Source of the DNA: Ancylomarina subtilis
GTDB lineage: Bacteria; Bacteroidota; Bacteroidia; Bacteroidales; Marinifilaceae
DNA length: 64,000 bases
Direction: 5' to 3'
NCBI RefSeq assembly: GCF_004217115.1
Contig: NZ_SHKN01000001.1
Coordinates: forward strand, 995,781 to 1,059,780
The notes under the pieces were generated by a model. It saw nothing but the letters and a program-made list of their open reading frames with translations, ran no database searches and was not told where the DNA came from. Positions 26,677 through 36,287 of this stretch are shown here, piece after piece (the stretch's first letter is position 1; every line of letters starts with the position of its first letter). Both the position numbers and the translations under genes were made by a program.

Positions 26677-27999
26677 CTACATTCGCTTTTTAATAATGCG
26701 ATCCCAAAAAGGAGAATAAATGGCCAATAAACTAAAGCCTAGCAACACTAAAAGGTAATGCACATTGGGTACCAATTCCCAATAAGTCAATCTACCGGAT
26801 GTAAATCCCAAAAGAATCAGAACCTGTGCGCCATAAGGCAAAATTCCTTGTGAGATACAGGAAAAAATATCGATCAGTGCTGCTGTTTTCCGCTTGTCAA
26901 TACGATACGTTTCACTTATTTGTTTAGCTATGGGCCCTGTTATAATGATGGAAACGGTATTGTTAGCTATAGAAAAATCCGTGAGAGAAACTAAGGCGCC
27001 AATCCCCAATTGAGCTGACTTACGTCCTCGAACACAGGCTTCAACACTCTTCAATAGGTAGTTAATACCGCCAGCTTCCCTGACAAGTGCAGCCAAACCT
27101 CCTGTTAGCATCGAGAGTAAGAAAATCTCTGACATATTATTAAATCCCTCGTATACACGCTTTCCGAGTTCCAAAAAACCAAAATGACCTGTAGCCATAC
27201 CAATTATCCCGGCTGAAATACATCCCAAAGTTAAAACGGTAAAGACATTAACACCCGTTATTGCAAGAATTAGAACCAAAATATATGGTAAGATTGACAA
27301 CAGAGAATAGTCTGCAGGTATTAATGGTATTGAATGCTTTACAGGTGCAATATTGCCTACATAAAAGAGTATTATTAAGCATAACAGAGCTGCTGGTACA
27401 GCAATATAAAGGTTAACTCTGAATTTGTCTTTCATCTTACAACCCTGTGTTTGTGTGGCCGCAATGGTCGTATCTGAAATCACTGACAGATTATCGCCAA
27501 ACATGGCGCCTCCCAAAAGACTGCCCATTAAAAGTGAAAGCGACACCCCACTACTCTCGGCTAAACCAACGGCAATGGGTCCTAAAGCGACAATTGCCCC
27601 CACAGAAGTTCCCGTTGAAATTGAAAGAAATGAAGCCAGAAGAAAGACTCCTACCGCCAGATACTGAGAAGGAATAAAACTCAAACCCAGATTCACTGTA
27701 GATTCAACCCCTCCCATAGCACCAGTTACAGAGGCAAATGCTCCAGCCAAAAGATAAATCAAACACATGGTCAAAATCTTCTGTTCACCACAGCCTTTGA
27801 GCAGCGTATTGAATTTTTCATCACTTGTGCCTTTCAAAAATAAAAAGGCAGTTATAATACCTAGAAATACAGATATGGGTGAAGGAATCGCATAGAAATC
27901 TTCCAAAAGAATCCCGGCTCCCAAAAAAGTAAATATAAATACAGCAAAAGGTAGCAAAGCTATCCCATTACTTGGTTTAATGCTCTGGTTCGTAATCAT
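26677..27999 (-). CDS. NhaC-family Na+/H+ antiporter-like transporter, riboswitch-controlled (MetT-like)
   Basis: 440 residues, about eleven membrane helices and no signal peptide. NhaC-type motifs: FLSISTGTSVGAIVALGPIAVGLAE, LLMGSLLGGAMFGDNLSVISDTTIAATQTQG, SLTDFSIANNTVSIIITGPIAK. Its leader carries a SAM-I riboswitch (28369-28462). SAM- or Met-regulated NhaC-family members have been proposed as methionine transporters (MetT), so methionine uptake is more likely here than pH homeostasis. The link rests on the riboswitch, 370 nt upstream, with a short Met/Cys-rich reading frame in between. Confidence 0.85.
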   Translation of the reverse strand: MITNQSIKPSNGIALLPFAVFIFTFLGAGILLEDFYAIPSPISVFLGIITAFLFLKGTSDEKFNTLLKGCGEQKILTMCLIYLLAGAFASVTGAMGGVESTVNLGLSFIPSQYLAVGVFLLASFLSISTGTSVGAIVALGPIAVGLAESSGVSLSLLMGSLLGGAMFGDNLSVISDTTIAATQTQGCKMKDKFRVNLYIAVPAALLCLIILFYVGNIAPVKHSIPLIPADYSLLSILPYILVLILAITGVNVFTVLTLGCISAGIIGMATGHFGFLELGKRVYEGFNNMSEIFLLSMLTGGLAALVREAGGINYLLKSVEACVRGRKSAQLGIGALVSLTDFSIANNTVSIIITGPIAKQISETYRIDKRKTAALIDIFSCISQGILPYGAQVLILLGFTSGRLTYWELVPNVHYLLVLLGFSLLAIYSPFWDRIIKKRM

Positions 28000-28113
28000 G
28001 GTACTGAAATAAAGTATATGGTATGACTAATTGTTAATGATAAGCTGAAAGGGGAGTCCCTAATTTCCGGAGGTCTTCTAATGTTTGATTTTCTATCCTG
28101 CTTTAACAAACCA

Positions 28114-28136
28114 GTTGCTGTAAGAAGTACAGTAAC
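28114..28136 (-). promoter_or_regulatory. Hairpin in the transporter leader
   Basis: Minus strand GTTACTGTA-CTTCT-TACAGCAAC, a 9-bp stem with one mismatch, between the leader reading frame and the transporter start. It may be part of the expression platform. No T-run follows. Confidence 0.4.
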
Positions 28137-28227
28137 AAGGTCTGATATCAGAGAATAAAATCAAAAAAGAGTAATGAAGGTCAAAACATAAAATGTCTGA
28201 CAATATGATTCCGGTAAAAAAACGGGT

Positions 28228-28344
28228 TTAACACATCCGCATACACATTCGCATACAAAGCATAAAAAAGGCTTCGTTAGGAATTAACTTCCCCAATAAG
28301 GGAATTAAGAATGGGTGTTCGAAATTGCAGAAAGTATTGTTCAT
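28228..28344 (-). CDS. Met/Cys-rich leader peptide, 38 aa
   Basis: ATG at 28342-28344, stop TAA at 28228-28230. It starts ~25 nt after the 3' side of the SAM riboswitch. The first part is MNNTFCNFEHPFLIPLLGK. The last eleven residues are MLCMRMCMRMC, encoded partly by a tandem 12-bp repeat (TATGCGRATGTG). Six Met and four Cys codons cluster just before the stop (start Met not counted). Either a small protein directly controlled by the riboswitch or a methionine-sensing attenuator peptide. Not verified by homology. Confidence 0.45.
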   Translation of the reverse strand: MNNTFCNFEHPFLIPLLGKLIPNEAFFMLCMRMCMRMC

Positions 28345-28368
28345 TTCTAATTTAATTTATATTCTCCA

Positions 28369-28462
28369 TAACTATTGGATCAGGACTTAGCACCTTAACT
28401 GGTGTCAGGTTGCTAGAGTTTCATCGAGCCTGTCTCTCCACTCTTCTGTATAAATCAACTAT
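28369..28462 (-). ncRNA. SAM-I (S-box) riboswitch
   Basis: The minus strand shows the S-box core in order: AGAGTGGAGAGACAGGC, GCTCGATGAAACTCTAGCAA, CCTGACACCAG and AAGGTGCTAAGTCC. These are the conserved GATGAAA / GCAACC / AAGGTGCTAA elements of the SAM-I aptamer. SAM binding should lower expression of the downstream NhaC-family transporter and of the leader reading frame at 28228-28344. In Bacteroidota control is often at translation; no clear intrinsic terminator follows the aptamer. Confidence 0.88.
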
Positions 28463-28762
28463 TTCTAATTGAAATTGACGCTGCAAACATAGAGAGCTTT
28501 TTTTATCTTTCCAAGCCCTCTTTAAGTACAAAATCAAAAATACATCTCTTATGTTTAAATTATATTTCGGGTTTATGTTTTTTTAAACGAACAAACAAAT
28601 CCTCATACTGAGCTGATTTTAAACAACTAACAAAACACAAATAATACGTCAAAATAAATACCCGAAGGTCTTTATTTTTTCTTGAAAGTTTTTTGAAACA
28701 AAACTAAGAAAACCAATTTCATGTTTAAAACATGACATCTTTCACTACATATGTATGAAAAA

Positions 28763-28792
28763 TAAAAAAGGTGCAGCCCCAAGACTGCACCT
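28763..28792 (-). terminator. Terminator of clpB
   Basis: AGGTGCAG / CTGCACCT stem with a TTTTTTA run on the minus strand, ~40 bp after the stop at 28832. Confidence 0.85.
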
Positions 28793-28831
28793 AATTCTAA
28801 AATATAAACCTCAAACTTACTAAGCCCTATT

Positions 28832-31423
28832 TTATGACTGATTTTTAAAAACCAGCTTTTCCCCCTCCAGTTCAATCGAGATAGTATTCTCAGAAATCAG
28901 TCTTCCCGACAAGATCTCTTTGGATAGCGGATTGAGAATCATTCGCTGAATAACACGCTTGATGGGTCTGGCTCCAAACTGAGGCTCAAAACCAACATCA
29001 GCCAAATGAGAAATAACATCTGCTGACACTTCCAGTTGAATATCCTTTTTAGCCAGCATGCTTTTTAAAGCACCAATCTGAAGCTCTACAATTTGTTTAA
29101 CTTCCTCAATATTAAGAGGCGTAAACATCACGGTTTCGTCAATCCGATTCAAAAATTCCGGACGAACCGTTTGTTTCAACAGTTTTAGTACTTCAATTTT
29201 AGTTTCATCCAACACGGCCATCCGCTTATTCATATCGATATTCTCCAATTTATCCTGAATAATATGGGCTCCCATATTCGATGTCATAATAATGATGGTA
29301 TTTCTAAAATCCGCCACTCGGCCCTTATTATCCGTTAATCGACCTTCGTCTAAAACTTGCAACAGAATATTAAAGGTATCCGGATGTGCTTTCTCAATTT
29401 CATCCAAGAGCACAACTGAGTAAGGCTTGCGTCTGACGGCTTCAGTTAATTGTCCTCCCTCGTCATAGCCCACGTATCCCGGAGGAGCCCCAACCAAACG
29501 GCTTACCGCATGACGCTCCTGATATTCACTCATATCAATACGAGTCAAAGCATTTGCATCGTTGAAAAGGTACTCGGCCAAAGTCTTAGCCAACTCCGTT
29601 TTTCCAACACCTGTTGTTCCCAAAAACAAGAAACTTCCAATGGGGCGACGACTGTCCTGCAAATCGGCACGCGAACGACGGACTGCATCTGCCACAAGTT
29701 CAATCGCCTCATCTTGCCCGACCACACTCTTATGCAGCTCATCTTCCAAATACAAGAGCTTCTCTCTATCGCTACGCAACATTTTTGAAACGGGTATGCC
29801 CGTCCATTTTGCCACCACCTCAGCAATATCTTCGCTGGTCACTTCTTCTTTGATTAAAGCCGTCTCCTGATTGGCAACCAATTCATTTTGAAGTTGATTC
29901 AACAGTTCTTCATCTTCTTTAATCTTGCCATATCTAAGCTCAGCAACCAAACCGAAATCACCATCACGTTCAGCTCGGTCAGCCTTCTGTTTGTGATCTT
30001 CAATCTGCGCCTTTACCGATTGCACTTTTTCCACCAAATCTTTTTCCAAACGCCACTTGGCATAAATACCTTCCCGACTTTCCTTAACATCAGCCAGTTC
30101 CTTTTTTATCTGTGAAATCTTTGCCTTATCCTTATCGCGCTTGATGGCTTCCAACTCAATCTCGTATTGCATAATCTTACGATCAAGCACATCCAACTCC
30201 TCGGGTTTGGAATCGATTTCCATACGCAATTTTGCTGCCGATTCATCCATCAAGTCAATCGCCTTATCGGGTAGAAAACGATCGGTTATATAGCGTTGTG
30301 AAAGTTCGACTGCCGCGATCACAGCACTATCCTGAATCCTCACTTTATGATGACTCTCATACTTATCCTTAATACCACGAAGTATCGAAATGGCACTTTC
30401 CCTATTGGGTTCACTAATCATCACTTTCTGAAAACGACGTTCAAGCGCCTTATCTTTCTCAAAATATTTCTGATACTCATCCAGTGTGGTTGCTCCAATC
30501 GCACGAAGCTCGCCACGCGCCAAAGCGGGTTTTAAAATATTGGCTGCATCCATGGCACCCTGACCACCACCAGCACCAACAAGGGTGTGAATTTCATCGA
30601 TAAACAGGACAATTTTTCCGTCTTCAGCAACCACCTCTTTTACTACAGCCTTAAGCCTTTCTTCGAATTCACCTTTATACTTGGCTCCGGCAATTAGAGC
30701 TCCCATATCCAGAGAATAAATAATCTTATCCTTCAGGTTGTCGGGGATATCCCCCTTCACCAAACGATGGGCCAAACCTTCAGCAATGGCTGTTTTTCCT
30801 GTACCAGGCTCACCAATCAGCATGGGGTTATTCTTCGTTCTTCGCGATAAAATTTGCAAGATTCTACGAATCTCCTCATCCCGACCAATTACAGGATCCA
30901 ATTTACCATCATTGGCCAGCTTATTCAAATTACGTGCATACTTGTCAAGAGAATTATAACTATCCTCCTGCGATTGCGAGGTCACATTCTTCCCCTTACG
31001 CAATTCATTAATAGCCCCAGAAAGATTGCTTTCAGTTAAACCATTATCTTTCATCAAACGTGAAATCGCATCCTTAGCCTTTAGCATGGCGATTAACAAA
31101 TGTTCGATTGAGACGTACTCATCTTTCATTTTTTTTGCAATGTTTGCCGCATCGTTCAATGTGTTTACCGAATCACGCGACAACATAATTTCACCTCCCT
31201 GAACTTTGGCAAAGCTTTGAATAATATGATCAATTGTTTTTTGAAAAATCTCCGCATTGATGCCAATCTTTTTTAAAATAAAAGGCAAAACATTTTCATC
31301 AAGTTCGAAAATGGCTTTTAAGATATGAGCGTTCTCTATTTGTGGATTTTCAAAACCCTGAGCTATTTGTTGAGCATATTGTATCGCTTCCTGCGATTTT
31401 ATGGTGTAGTTATTAAAATTCAT
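28832..31423 (-). CDS. clpB: ATP-dependent chaperone ClpB
   Basis: 863 residues, full length for ClpB. A double Clp-N domain (1-145) comes first. NBD1 has Walker A GEPGTGKTA and Walker B IVLFIDEIHTLVGAGG, and a middle coiled-coil region spans ~405-525 (long Lys/Glu helix with RLEKDLVEKVQSVKAQI). NBD2 has Walker A GTTGVGKTELA and Walker B SVVLLDEIEKAHPD, with sensor 2 GARPIKRVIQRMI. The intact middle domain separates it from ClpA/ClpC. It rescues aggregated proteins together with the DnaK system; a CbpA-type J protein is encoded at 47 kb in this window. Confidence 0.97.
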   Translation of the reverse strand: MNFNNYTIKSQEAIQYAQQIAQGFENPQIENAHILKAIFELDENVLPFILKKIGINAEIFQKTIDHIIQSFAKVQGGEIMLSRDSVNTLNDAANIAKKMKDEYVSIEHLLIAMLKAKDAISRLMKDNGLTESNLSGAINELRKGKNVTSQSQEDSYNSLDKYARNLNKLANDGKLDPVIGRDEEIRRILQILSRRTKNNPMLIGEPGTGKTAIAEGLAHRLVKGDIPDNLKDKIIYSLDMGALIAGAKYKGEFEERLKAVVKEVVAEDGKIVLFIDEIHTLVGAGGGQGAMDAANILKPALARGELRAIGATTLDEYQKYFEKDKALERRFQKVMISEPNRESAISILRGIKDKYESHHKVRIQDSAVIAAVELSQRYITDRFLPDKAIDLMDESAAKLRMEIDSKPEELDVLDRKIMQYEIELEAIKRDKDKAKISQIKKELADVKESREGIYAKWRLEKDLVEKVQSVKAQIEDHKQKADRAERDGDFGLVAELRYGKIKEDEELLNQLQNELVANQETALIKEEVTSEDIAEVVAKWTGIPVSKMLRSDREKLLYLEDELHKSVVGQDEAIELVADAVRRSRADLQDSRRPIGSFLFLGTTGVGKTELAKTLAEYLFNDANALTRIDMSEYQERHAVSRLVGAPPGYVGYDEGGQLTEAVRRKPYSVVLLDEIEKAHPDTFNILLQVLDEGRLTDNKGRVADFRNTIIIMTSNMGAHIIQDKLENIDMNKRMAVLDETKIEVLKLLKQTVRPEFLNRIDETVMFTPLNIEEVKQIVELQIGALKSMLAKKDIQLEVSADVISHLADVGFEPQFGARPIKRVIQRMILNPLSKEILSGRLISENTISIELEGEKLVFKNQS

Positions 31424-31566
31424 AGTTCCTTATTTTGATTATTTATAAGTCGACTCATAGTATTCAAAACACATACCCTTTCATGTATTAAGTCAAATTG
31501 ACAGAAATTGGAATCAAGCATCTGACATAATAACACTATTAAATTATTCAAAACTGCTTTTTAGAC

Positions 31567-31594
31567 AAAAAAAGTGCAGCCCCAAGGCTACACT
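31567..31594 (-). terminator. Terminator of the VOC-family gene
   Basis: AGTGTAGCC-TTGG-GGCTGCACT (one G-U pair) followed by TTTTTT on the minus strand. Confidence 0.8.
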
Positions 31595-31629
31595 CAAACG
31601 ATCAATTCAAAACATCAATCTAAGCATTG

Positions 31630-32061
31630 TTAATGTGCTTCATCAAAGCTCACCATCCACTGTATACCAAACTGATCGGTAAACATACCAAAATAAGATC
31701 CCCAGAACGTTTTATCCATAGACATAATCACCTTCCCATCTTTGGACAGCTTATTATAAAAATTATCTGCAGCCTCCTTACTATCCGCTGCAATTGAAAT
31801 AGAAAAATTATTCCCGGCTTTAAACTGACTCGCCCACTCTCCGCCAGTATCACTTCCCATCAGCACTGTTTCTTTGCTAATAGGCAGTGAAACATGCATA
31901 ATCTTATTCTTGTCCTTATCGGAAATTGGACATTTAGGATCTGCAGGCATATCGGCAAATTTTGCCACATGAGAAAAATCACCACCAAAAACCGATTTAT
32001 AAAAATTAAAGGCTTCTTCGCAATTCCCATTAAAAGTCAGATAAGTGTTAATTGTTGTCAT
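31630..32061 (-). CDS. VOC-superfamily protein (PhnB/YjdN-like)
   Basis: 143 residues with the PhnB-like pattern: TYLTFNGNCEEAFNFYKSVFGGDF at the start, IMHVSLPISKETVLMGSD in the middle, and KLSKDGKVIMSMDKTFWGSYFGMFTDQFGIQWMVSF at the end. These glyoxalase-fold proteins often lack obvious metal ligands and have no settled function. Cytosolic. A single gene with its own terminator. Confidence 0.88.
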   Translation of the reverse strand: MTTINTYLTFNGNCEEAFNFYKSVFGGDFSHVAKFADMPADPKCPISDKDKNKIMHVSLPISKETVLMGSDTGGEWASQFKAGNNFSISIAADSKEAADNFYNKLSKDGKVIMSMDKTFWGSYFGMFTDQFGIQWMVSFDEAH

Positions 32062-32224
32062 TTTTGAATAATTTAAAAACGAATTTATATAAAATGGTTG
32101 TTTAGAATCTTTATTATAGTCTATCGCAGTTTGACCAACAGAATATCAATTTATGAAAATTTTGAACAGGAAGCAATATTATTCGGACACAGACCTCTTT
32201 TATACATCAAAACTAATAATCAAT

Positions 32225-32254
32225 AAAAAAAGCTGCCCCTAAACGAGACAGCTT
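32225..32254 (-). terminator. Terminator of the secreted 32-kb gene
   Basis: GAAGCTG / CAGCTTTTTTT hairpin on the minus strand, ~25 bp after the stop at 32280. Confidence 0.65.
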
Positions 32255-32279
32255 CACAGACTTCGAATCTTATATTTTA

Positions 32280-32816
32280 TTATTTTTTCTTGGTAAGCTT
32301 ATTTACACCAAAACAGGTATAATCTTTCTTTGGAAATGACACTTCAAAACTTGTTTCAATCTGATTATCAGAAAGAATTTTAACCGTCCAACGTGCTTTT
32401 CCACCCGGAACAAAGTTCTCGATCACTTCGGTATCGAAAACCAATAGCGAATCATTCGATAATGAATCGTTTAAAACGTATTGATTGACGTAGCCTTCAT
32501 TATTAAATTGCCGATAAACAATAACATCCCGACTCTTATCATACGAAATAAAACCTCTGTCAATATGATGCTCACCTTCAGGATTGCGTTCAGTAGGATC
32601 AAACCTGGATTCATTTTTTATTTCAAGATATTGGCCTCCCATCACCAACTGACAGCTGGATTCAATTTGAGATTTATTATTGCCAAAGCCACTGCCCGTT
32701 CCCGACCAATCTCCGACCATAGCTTTTAACCTGACAAAATGATTTGTTTGTCCAAAACTATGACAACAAGCCAATAACAATCCAACAAAAATAAGGGATA
32801 ATTTTTTCATATTCAT
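32280..32816 (-). CDS. Secreted DUF1579-like / lipocalin-like protein
   Basis: 178 residues from the ATG at 32816 (a second ATG at 32810 is equally good). A frame extension to 32867 would add 17 residues before the signal peptide and is not used. Signal peptide KKLSLIFVGLLLACCHSFGQ. The mature domain has the pattern LKAMVGDWSGTGSGFG...VMGGQYLEIKNESRF...GFISYDKSRDVIVYRQFNNEG, typical of DUF1579-like beta barrels. Periplasmic, function unknown. Confidence 0.7.
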   Translation of the reverse strand: MNMKKLSLIFVGLLLACCHSFGQTNHFVRLKAMVGDWSGTGSGFGNNKSQIESSCQLVMGGQYLEIKNESRFDPTERNPEGEHHIDRGFISYDKSRDVIVYRQFNNEGYVNQYVLNDSLSNDSLLVFDTEVIENFVPGGKARWTVKILSDNQIETSFEVSFPKKDYTCFGVNKLTKKK

Positions 32817-33005
32817 CTGTAATAGGTTTTCAATCGTAAGAGTTAGATATTTAGTTAAATCGACCAAATATATAAAATCCGAGCGAAGACACCACCTCTA
32901 ATAAACTTAAAATGCACGGGAGGCTTCTTAAAAGAAAAATTAAAAATAAAAGCCAAAGTTTTTCAACTTCAGCCTCCATGCAAACTTGTAGTTAAATTGA
33001 TTATT

Positions 33006-35021
33006 TTATTTTGAACCTATTTTATATCGATTAAAGCATCTGTTTATCAAGAATAATAACTCGTCTTTTAATATGGGTTTCGCTATATAGTCGTTACATC
33101 CAACTTCAATCGACTTTTCTCTATCGCCTATTAGCCCTAGAGCTGTTTGAGCAATAATGATCACATCCTGATTGGTTTTTCTGATCTCACGAGTAGTATC
33201 ATAGCCATCCAGCAGCGGCATTTTCATATCCATTAATATTAAATCAAGATGCGGATTCGCATTAAAAAGATTAAGTGCTTCTATCCCATTTTTAGCAAAG
33301 ATTATATCCTTACAAATCTGTTTGATCTGTGTTGCCATTAAATTTCTAGACACCTTATCATCATCAACGATCAATACATTTAATTTTTCATTTTCAAAAG
33401 TTGAACGATCAGTCAGTGGAGTAAGTTTGTAATCATTCGTGTCATCTGCTTTTACATTGCAAGGTAAACTAAAATAGAAAATTGATCCTTTTCCGAGTTC
33501 ACTCTCCAACCAGATTTTCCCACCAAGCATTTCAACATATGCCTTAGAAATCGATAAACCCAAACCTGTTCCTTCAAAGGCTCTTTGGTTACCTATATCT
33601 GCCTGAATGAACCGATCAAAAATTGCTTTTTGTCTTTTGGGATGTATGCCAATTCCTGAATCCTTCACACAAAATACAAAACAGTCTTCTTTCTTCTCAA
33701 CCTGAATTTCAACATAGCCCTTAGAGGTATATTTAATGGCATTATTAACCAGATTCATCAAAATAGCAAGCAATTTTTCCTTATCGGTATTGGACTGAAT
33801 TTCTTCTAAAGGCAATAATTTACTTAAGCTAAATTGTAAATTTTTCTCATCCGCATTAGACTTAAAAAAAGAATAGACATCATGAATTAATGCATTGATA
33901 TTAATTGGGGAAATTGTGATTTCCATTTGCCCGGATTCAATCTTCGAAATATCAATCAAATCATTAATGACTGCCAGCATACGCGCACCACTTTTTTCTA
34001 TCAATTCGATATATTCCTGTTGCTCACTCGCACCAAGCATAGGCCTTTTTAAAAGGTTGGTAAAACCCAAGATACCATTCATTGGCGTCCGAATCTCGTG
34101 ACTCATATTGGCAAGAAAGGCCGATTTTAATCGATCACTTTCTTCGGCTCTTTCTTTTGCAATCATTAACGCCTTTTCTGCCTCTTTTCTCTCTGTTATA
34201 TCTTCATGTGTCACAACGATATATTCAACCTCTCCTTTTTTATTATGAAGGGGATATATGCTTGACGACAACCATTTGTCACAATTTCTATCAATACCAT
34301 TAAACTGACTTTTAAGTCTGAACAGATACTCAGGAACAATAATGGTTTCTCCTTGATAAGCTCTAAGAATGTATTCTTTCATTCCCATTTCCCGGACATC
34401 TTCACTTTCTAAAACATTAAACTGATTAATGGTTTCGGCAGCTTCAACACCCCAAAATTTCTCATAAGCTTTATTTACAATTACTTGACAGCCGTTTCTA
34501 TCATAAACTTCCATTATTCTGGGAGACTCTTGCATCAAAAGAGAAAGTCTGAATTCACTCTCTCTTAACTTGTCTTCAGCCAACTCTCTTCTTTTTATTT
34601 CATTAGCTTGAATCAATACCCTGCCCAGGTAATTGACTGTATTTTGTAACTCTTTTACGAAAAAATGATCAAAAGCCTTATTGCGTCCTAAAATCAACAT
34701 ACCATAGCCATGCAGACAAAAGCTATAATAATAATGATCGTTTAAAACATATTTTGGACACTCTTGTCCCGGGTCAATATCCAAAGAGCAAAAATAAGCC
34801 AATACACTGGCCCACTCATCAGATTGACTCGCAACAATAGGAATAGTCATCAACTCGCATAAGCCTTCATTGTCTTTTTTTAAAACACCAGCAAGAAAAC
34901 AATTAAGTTTTCGCAAATAAAGCGGCATCGTTTTTTTAAGAATCAATTCTTCCTCCTTTTCGAAGCTAATACTGAAAACCAATTCCAAAAGTATCTCAGC
35001 TTGTAAACATTTCTCTACCAT
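33006..35021 (-). CDS. PAS hybrid sensor histidine kinase with receiver domain
   Basis: 671 residues, no membrane helix, so cytosolic. A GAF-like N-terminal region (~20-145) is followed by PAS/PAC (~150-280: [46 protein letters not shown]), His[21 protein letters not shown], and HATPase ([33 protein letters not shown]). A C-terminal REC domain spans ~550-665 ([13 protein letters not shown], acceptor Asp in [14 protein letters not shown]). It overlaps the upstream FIST gene by 7 bp. With no output domain, it must signal to a separate phosphotransfer protein. Confidence 0.93.
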   Translation of the reverse strand: MVEKCLQAEILLELVFSISFEKEEELILKKTMPLYLRKLNCFLAGVLKKDNEGLCELMTIPIVASQSDEWASVLAYFCSLDIDPGQECPKYVLNDHYYYSFCLHGYGMLILGRNKAFDHFFVKELQNTVNYLGRVLIQANEIKRRELAEDKLRESEFRLSLLMQESPRIMEVYDRNGCQVIVNKAYEKFWGVEAAETINQFNVLESEDVREMGMKEYILRAYQGETIIVPEYLFRLKSQFNGIDRNCDKWLSSSIYPLHNKKGEVEYIVVTHEDITERKEAEKALMIAKERAEESDRLKSAFLANMSHEIRTPMNGILGFTNLLKRPMLGASEQQEYIELIEKSGARMLAVINDLIDISKIESGQMEITISPININALIHDVYSFFKSNADEKNLQFSLSKLLPLEEIQSNTDKEKLLAILMNLVNNAIKYTSKGYVEIQVEKKEDCFVFCVKDSGIGIHPKRQKAIFDRFIQADIGNQRAFEGTGLGLSISKAYVEMLGGKIWLESELGKGSIFYFSLPCNVKADDTNDYKLTPLTDRSTFENEKLNVLIVDDDKVSRNLMATQIKQICKDIIFAKNGIEALNLFNANPHLDLILMDMKMPLLDGYDTTREIRKTNQDVIIIAQTALGLIGDREKSIEVGCNDYIAKPILKDELLFLINRCFNRYKIGSK

Positions 35022-36124
35022 ATCCCAATTGCTATAGTCTTGTTGTAAATTTCCAAAAAAGAATCCCCCTCATTTGCTATTTCACCCAGGCTTAGAATAC
35101 CCGAAACCTTTTTATTCTCCGATAGGATTCCCAATTCCATTCCATAGGTTTCATTCATGAACAAAACACGCGAAATACAATCGATGCAAAAAAGAGCATC
35201 ATGATCCATCTCATTTTGAAGATTGGATAAGGCCAAATCTTTTGCATTTGAAGCCCCCTCAAGAAGCGATTCCAAATCACCATTCAGTATTTTAATGTAT
35301 TCTCCTTCGCGTATCTCATCAATCAGCTGAAGCCCCTCAGATGTGAGCCAAATGGGATCTCTCACAATCATTTCTGCATCAAGCTTCTCTATACCTAAAG
35401 GATAGGATTTTGCTATCTCATAGAAATTATCTGCCGTTATTTTTTTGCCCGAGTGAGCTTCAACAAAAGTTTTGTAAACCTCAACAGCAGGTTCCCAATT
35501 AATCGTTTGAACCAAATTATGATCTGTCTGAGTAATCTTTAAAACATCCGAGATGGCTTTCCAACCATGGGCAACACCCAAAGTCATTTTTTTATCAGCC
35601 CATCCGATGACTGCTGCGTTAGCATGTATACCTTCGTTGGAGATAATACATGGTAATGATTCAAAACTCAAAGAGCCTGCCCCACCTCCCACATAACTGG
35701 TATTCATTCCAAAGAAATCAAATAGGGATTCAATAAAACTGACCTTATGTGAACTCAAGGCATCTACAAAAACAAATAACGAACTTTGACTCGCTAATGA
35801 ATCCACTTGAACATCCTTTAATTGCTTCAAAAAATCCTCAGAGTTTTCATTTAAATCAAAAAGCTGGGTTTTTATCTCAAAAGACAAAGGAAGTAATAGG
35901 ACGCCACTGTTTTTACGCTCACCTTCAAAAATCAATTCAGGAAAGACACCTCCGATAAAAGGCTTTTTTATTTCGTTCAGTATAGGGGCTAAAAGATCTT
36001 TGGTATAATGATCGGCATCTGCCATCAAGAACAGAACCGCCTTAGTCTGTTTTTCCTGTTCCAATTCACGAATAGTGTGCTCCAGATTTACTAAATCATG
36101 AGCATGAATATAAATTGATCTCAT
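35015..36124 (-). CDS. FIST-domain sensory protein
   Basis: 369 residues with FIST_N (~25-215: [64 protein letters not shown]) and FIST_C (~220-355, with [24 protein letters not shown]). FIST proteins are thought to bind small ligands such as amino acids and feed kinases. The stop overlaps the start of the hybrid kinase gene, so the pair forms a two-gene signalling unit. No signal peptide, so the ligand is sensed in the cytosol. Confidence 0.9.
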   Translation of the reverse strand: MRSIYIHAHDLVNLEHTIRELEQEKQTKAVLFLMADADHYTKDLLAPILNEIKKPFIGGVFPELIFEGERKNSGVLLLPLSFEIKTQLFDLNENSEDFLKQLKDVQVDSLASQSSLFVFVDALSSHKVSFIESLFDFFGMNTSYVGGGAGSLSFESLPCIISNEGIHANAAVIGWADKKMTLGVAHGWKAISDVLKITQTDHNLVQTINWEPAVEVYKTFVEAHSGKKITADNFYEIAKSYPLGIEKLDAEMIVRDPIWLTSEGLQLIDEIREGEYIKILNGDLESLLEGASNAKDLALSNLQNEMDHDALFCIDCISRVLFMNETYGMELGILSENKKVSGILSLGEIANEGDSFLEIYNKTIAIGIW

Positions 36125-36287
36125 ATCTAATACAATCAGTTAATTCTATAGGCTCAAAATAAGGACTCACCCTTAAAATTAACAATAAATATTTAAGATC
36201 AAAAGTTTAAACAACATTATAGCAAAGCTTTACAAAAACAGATAATTTTCATAAAGGATAAAAACCCAGTTTTATCAGACAATCTTT

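Noticed and set aside
28672-28875. 67-codon minus-strand frame overlapping the clpB 3' end
   Set aside because: It overlaps the end of clpB and runs through the clpB terminator, with no recognisable domain.
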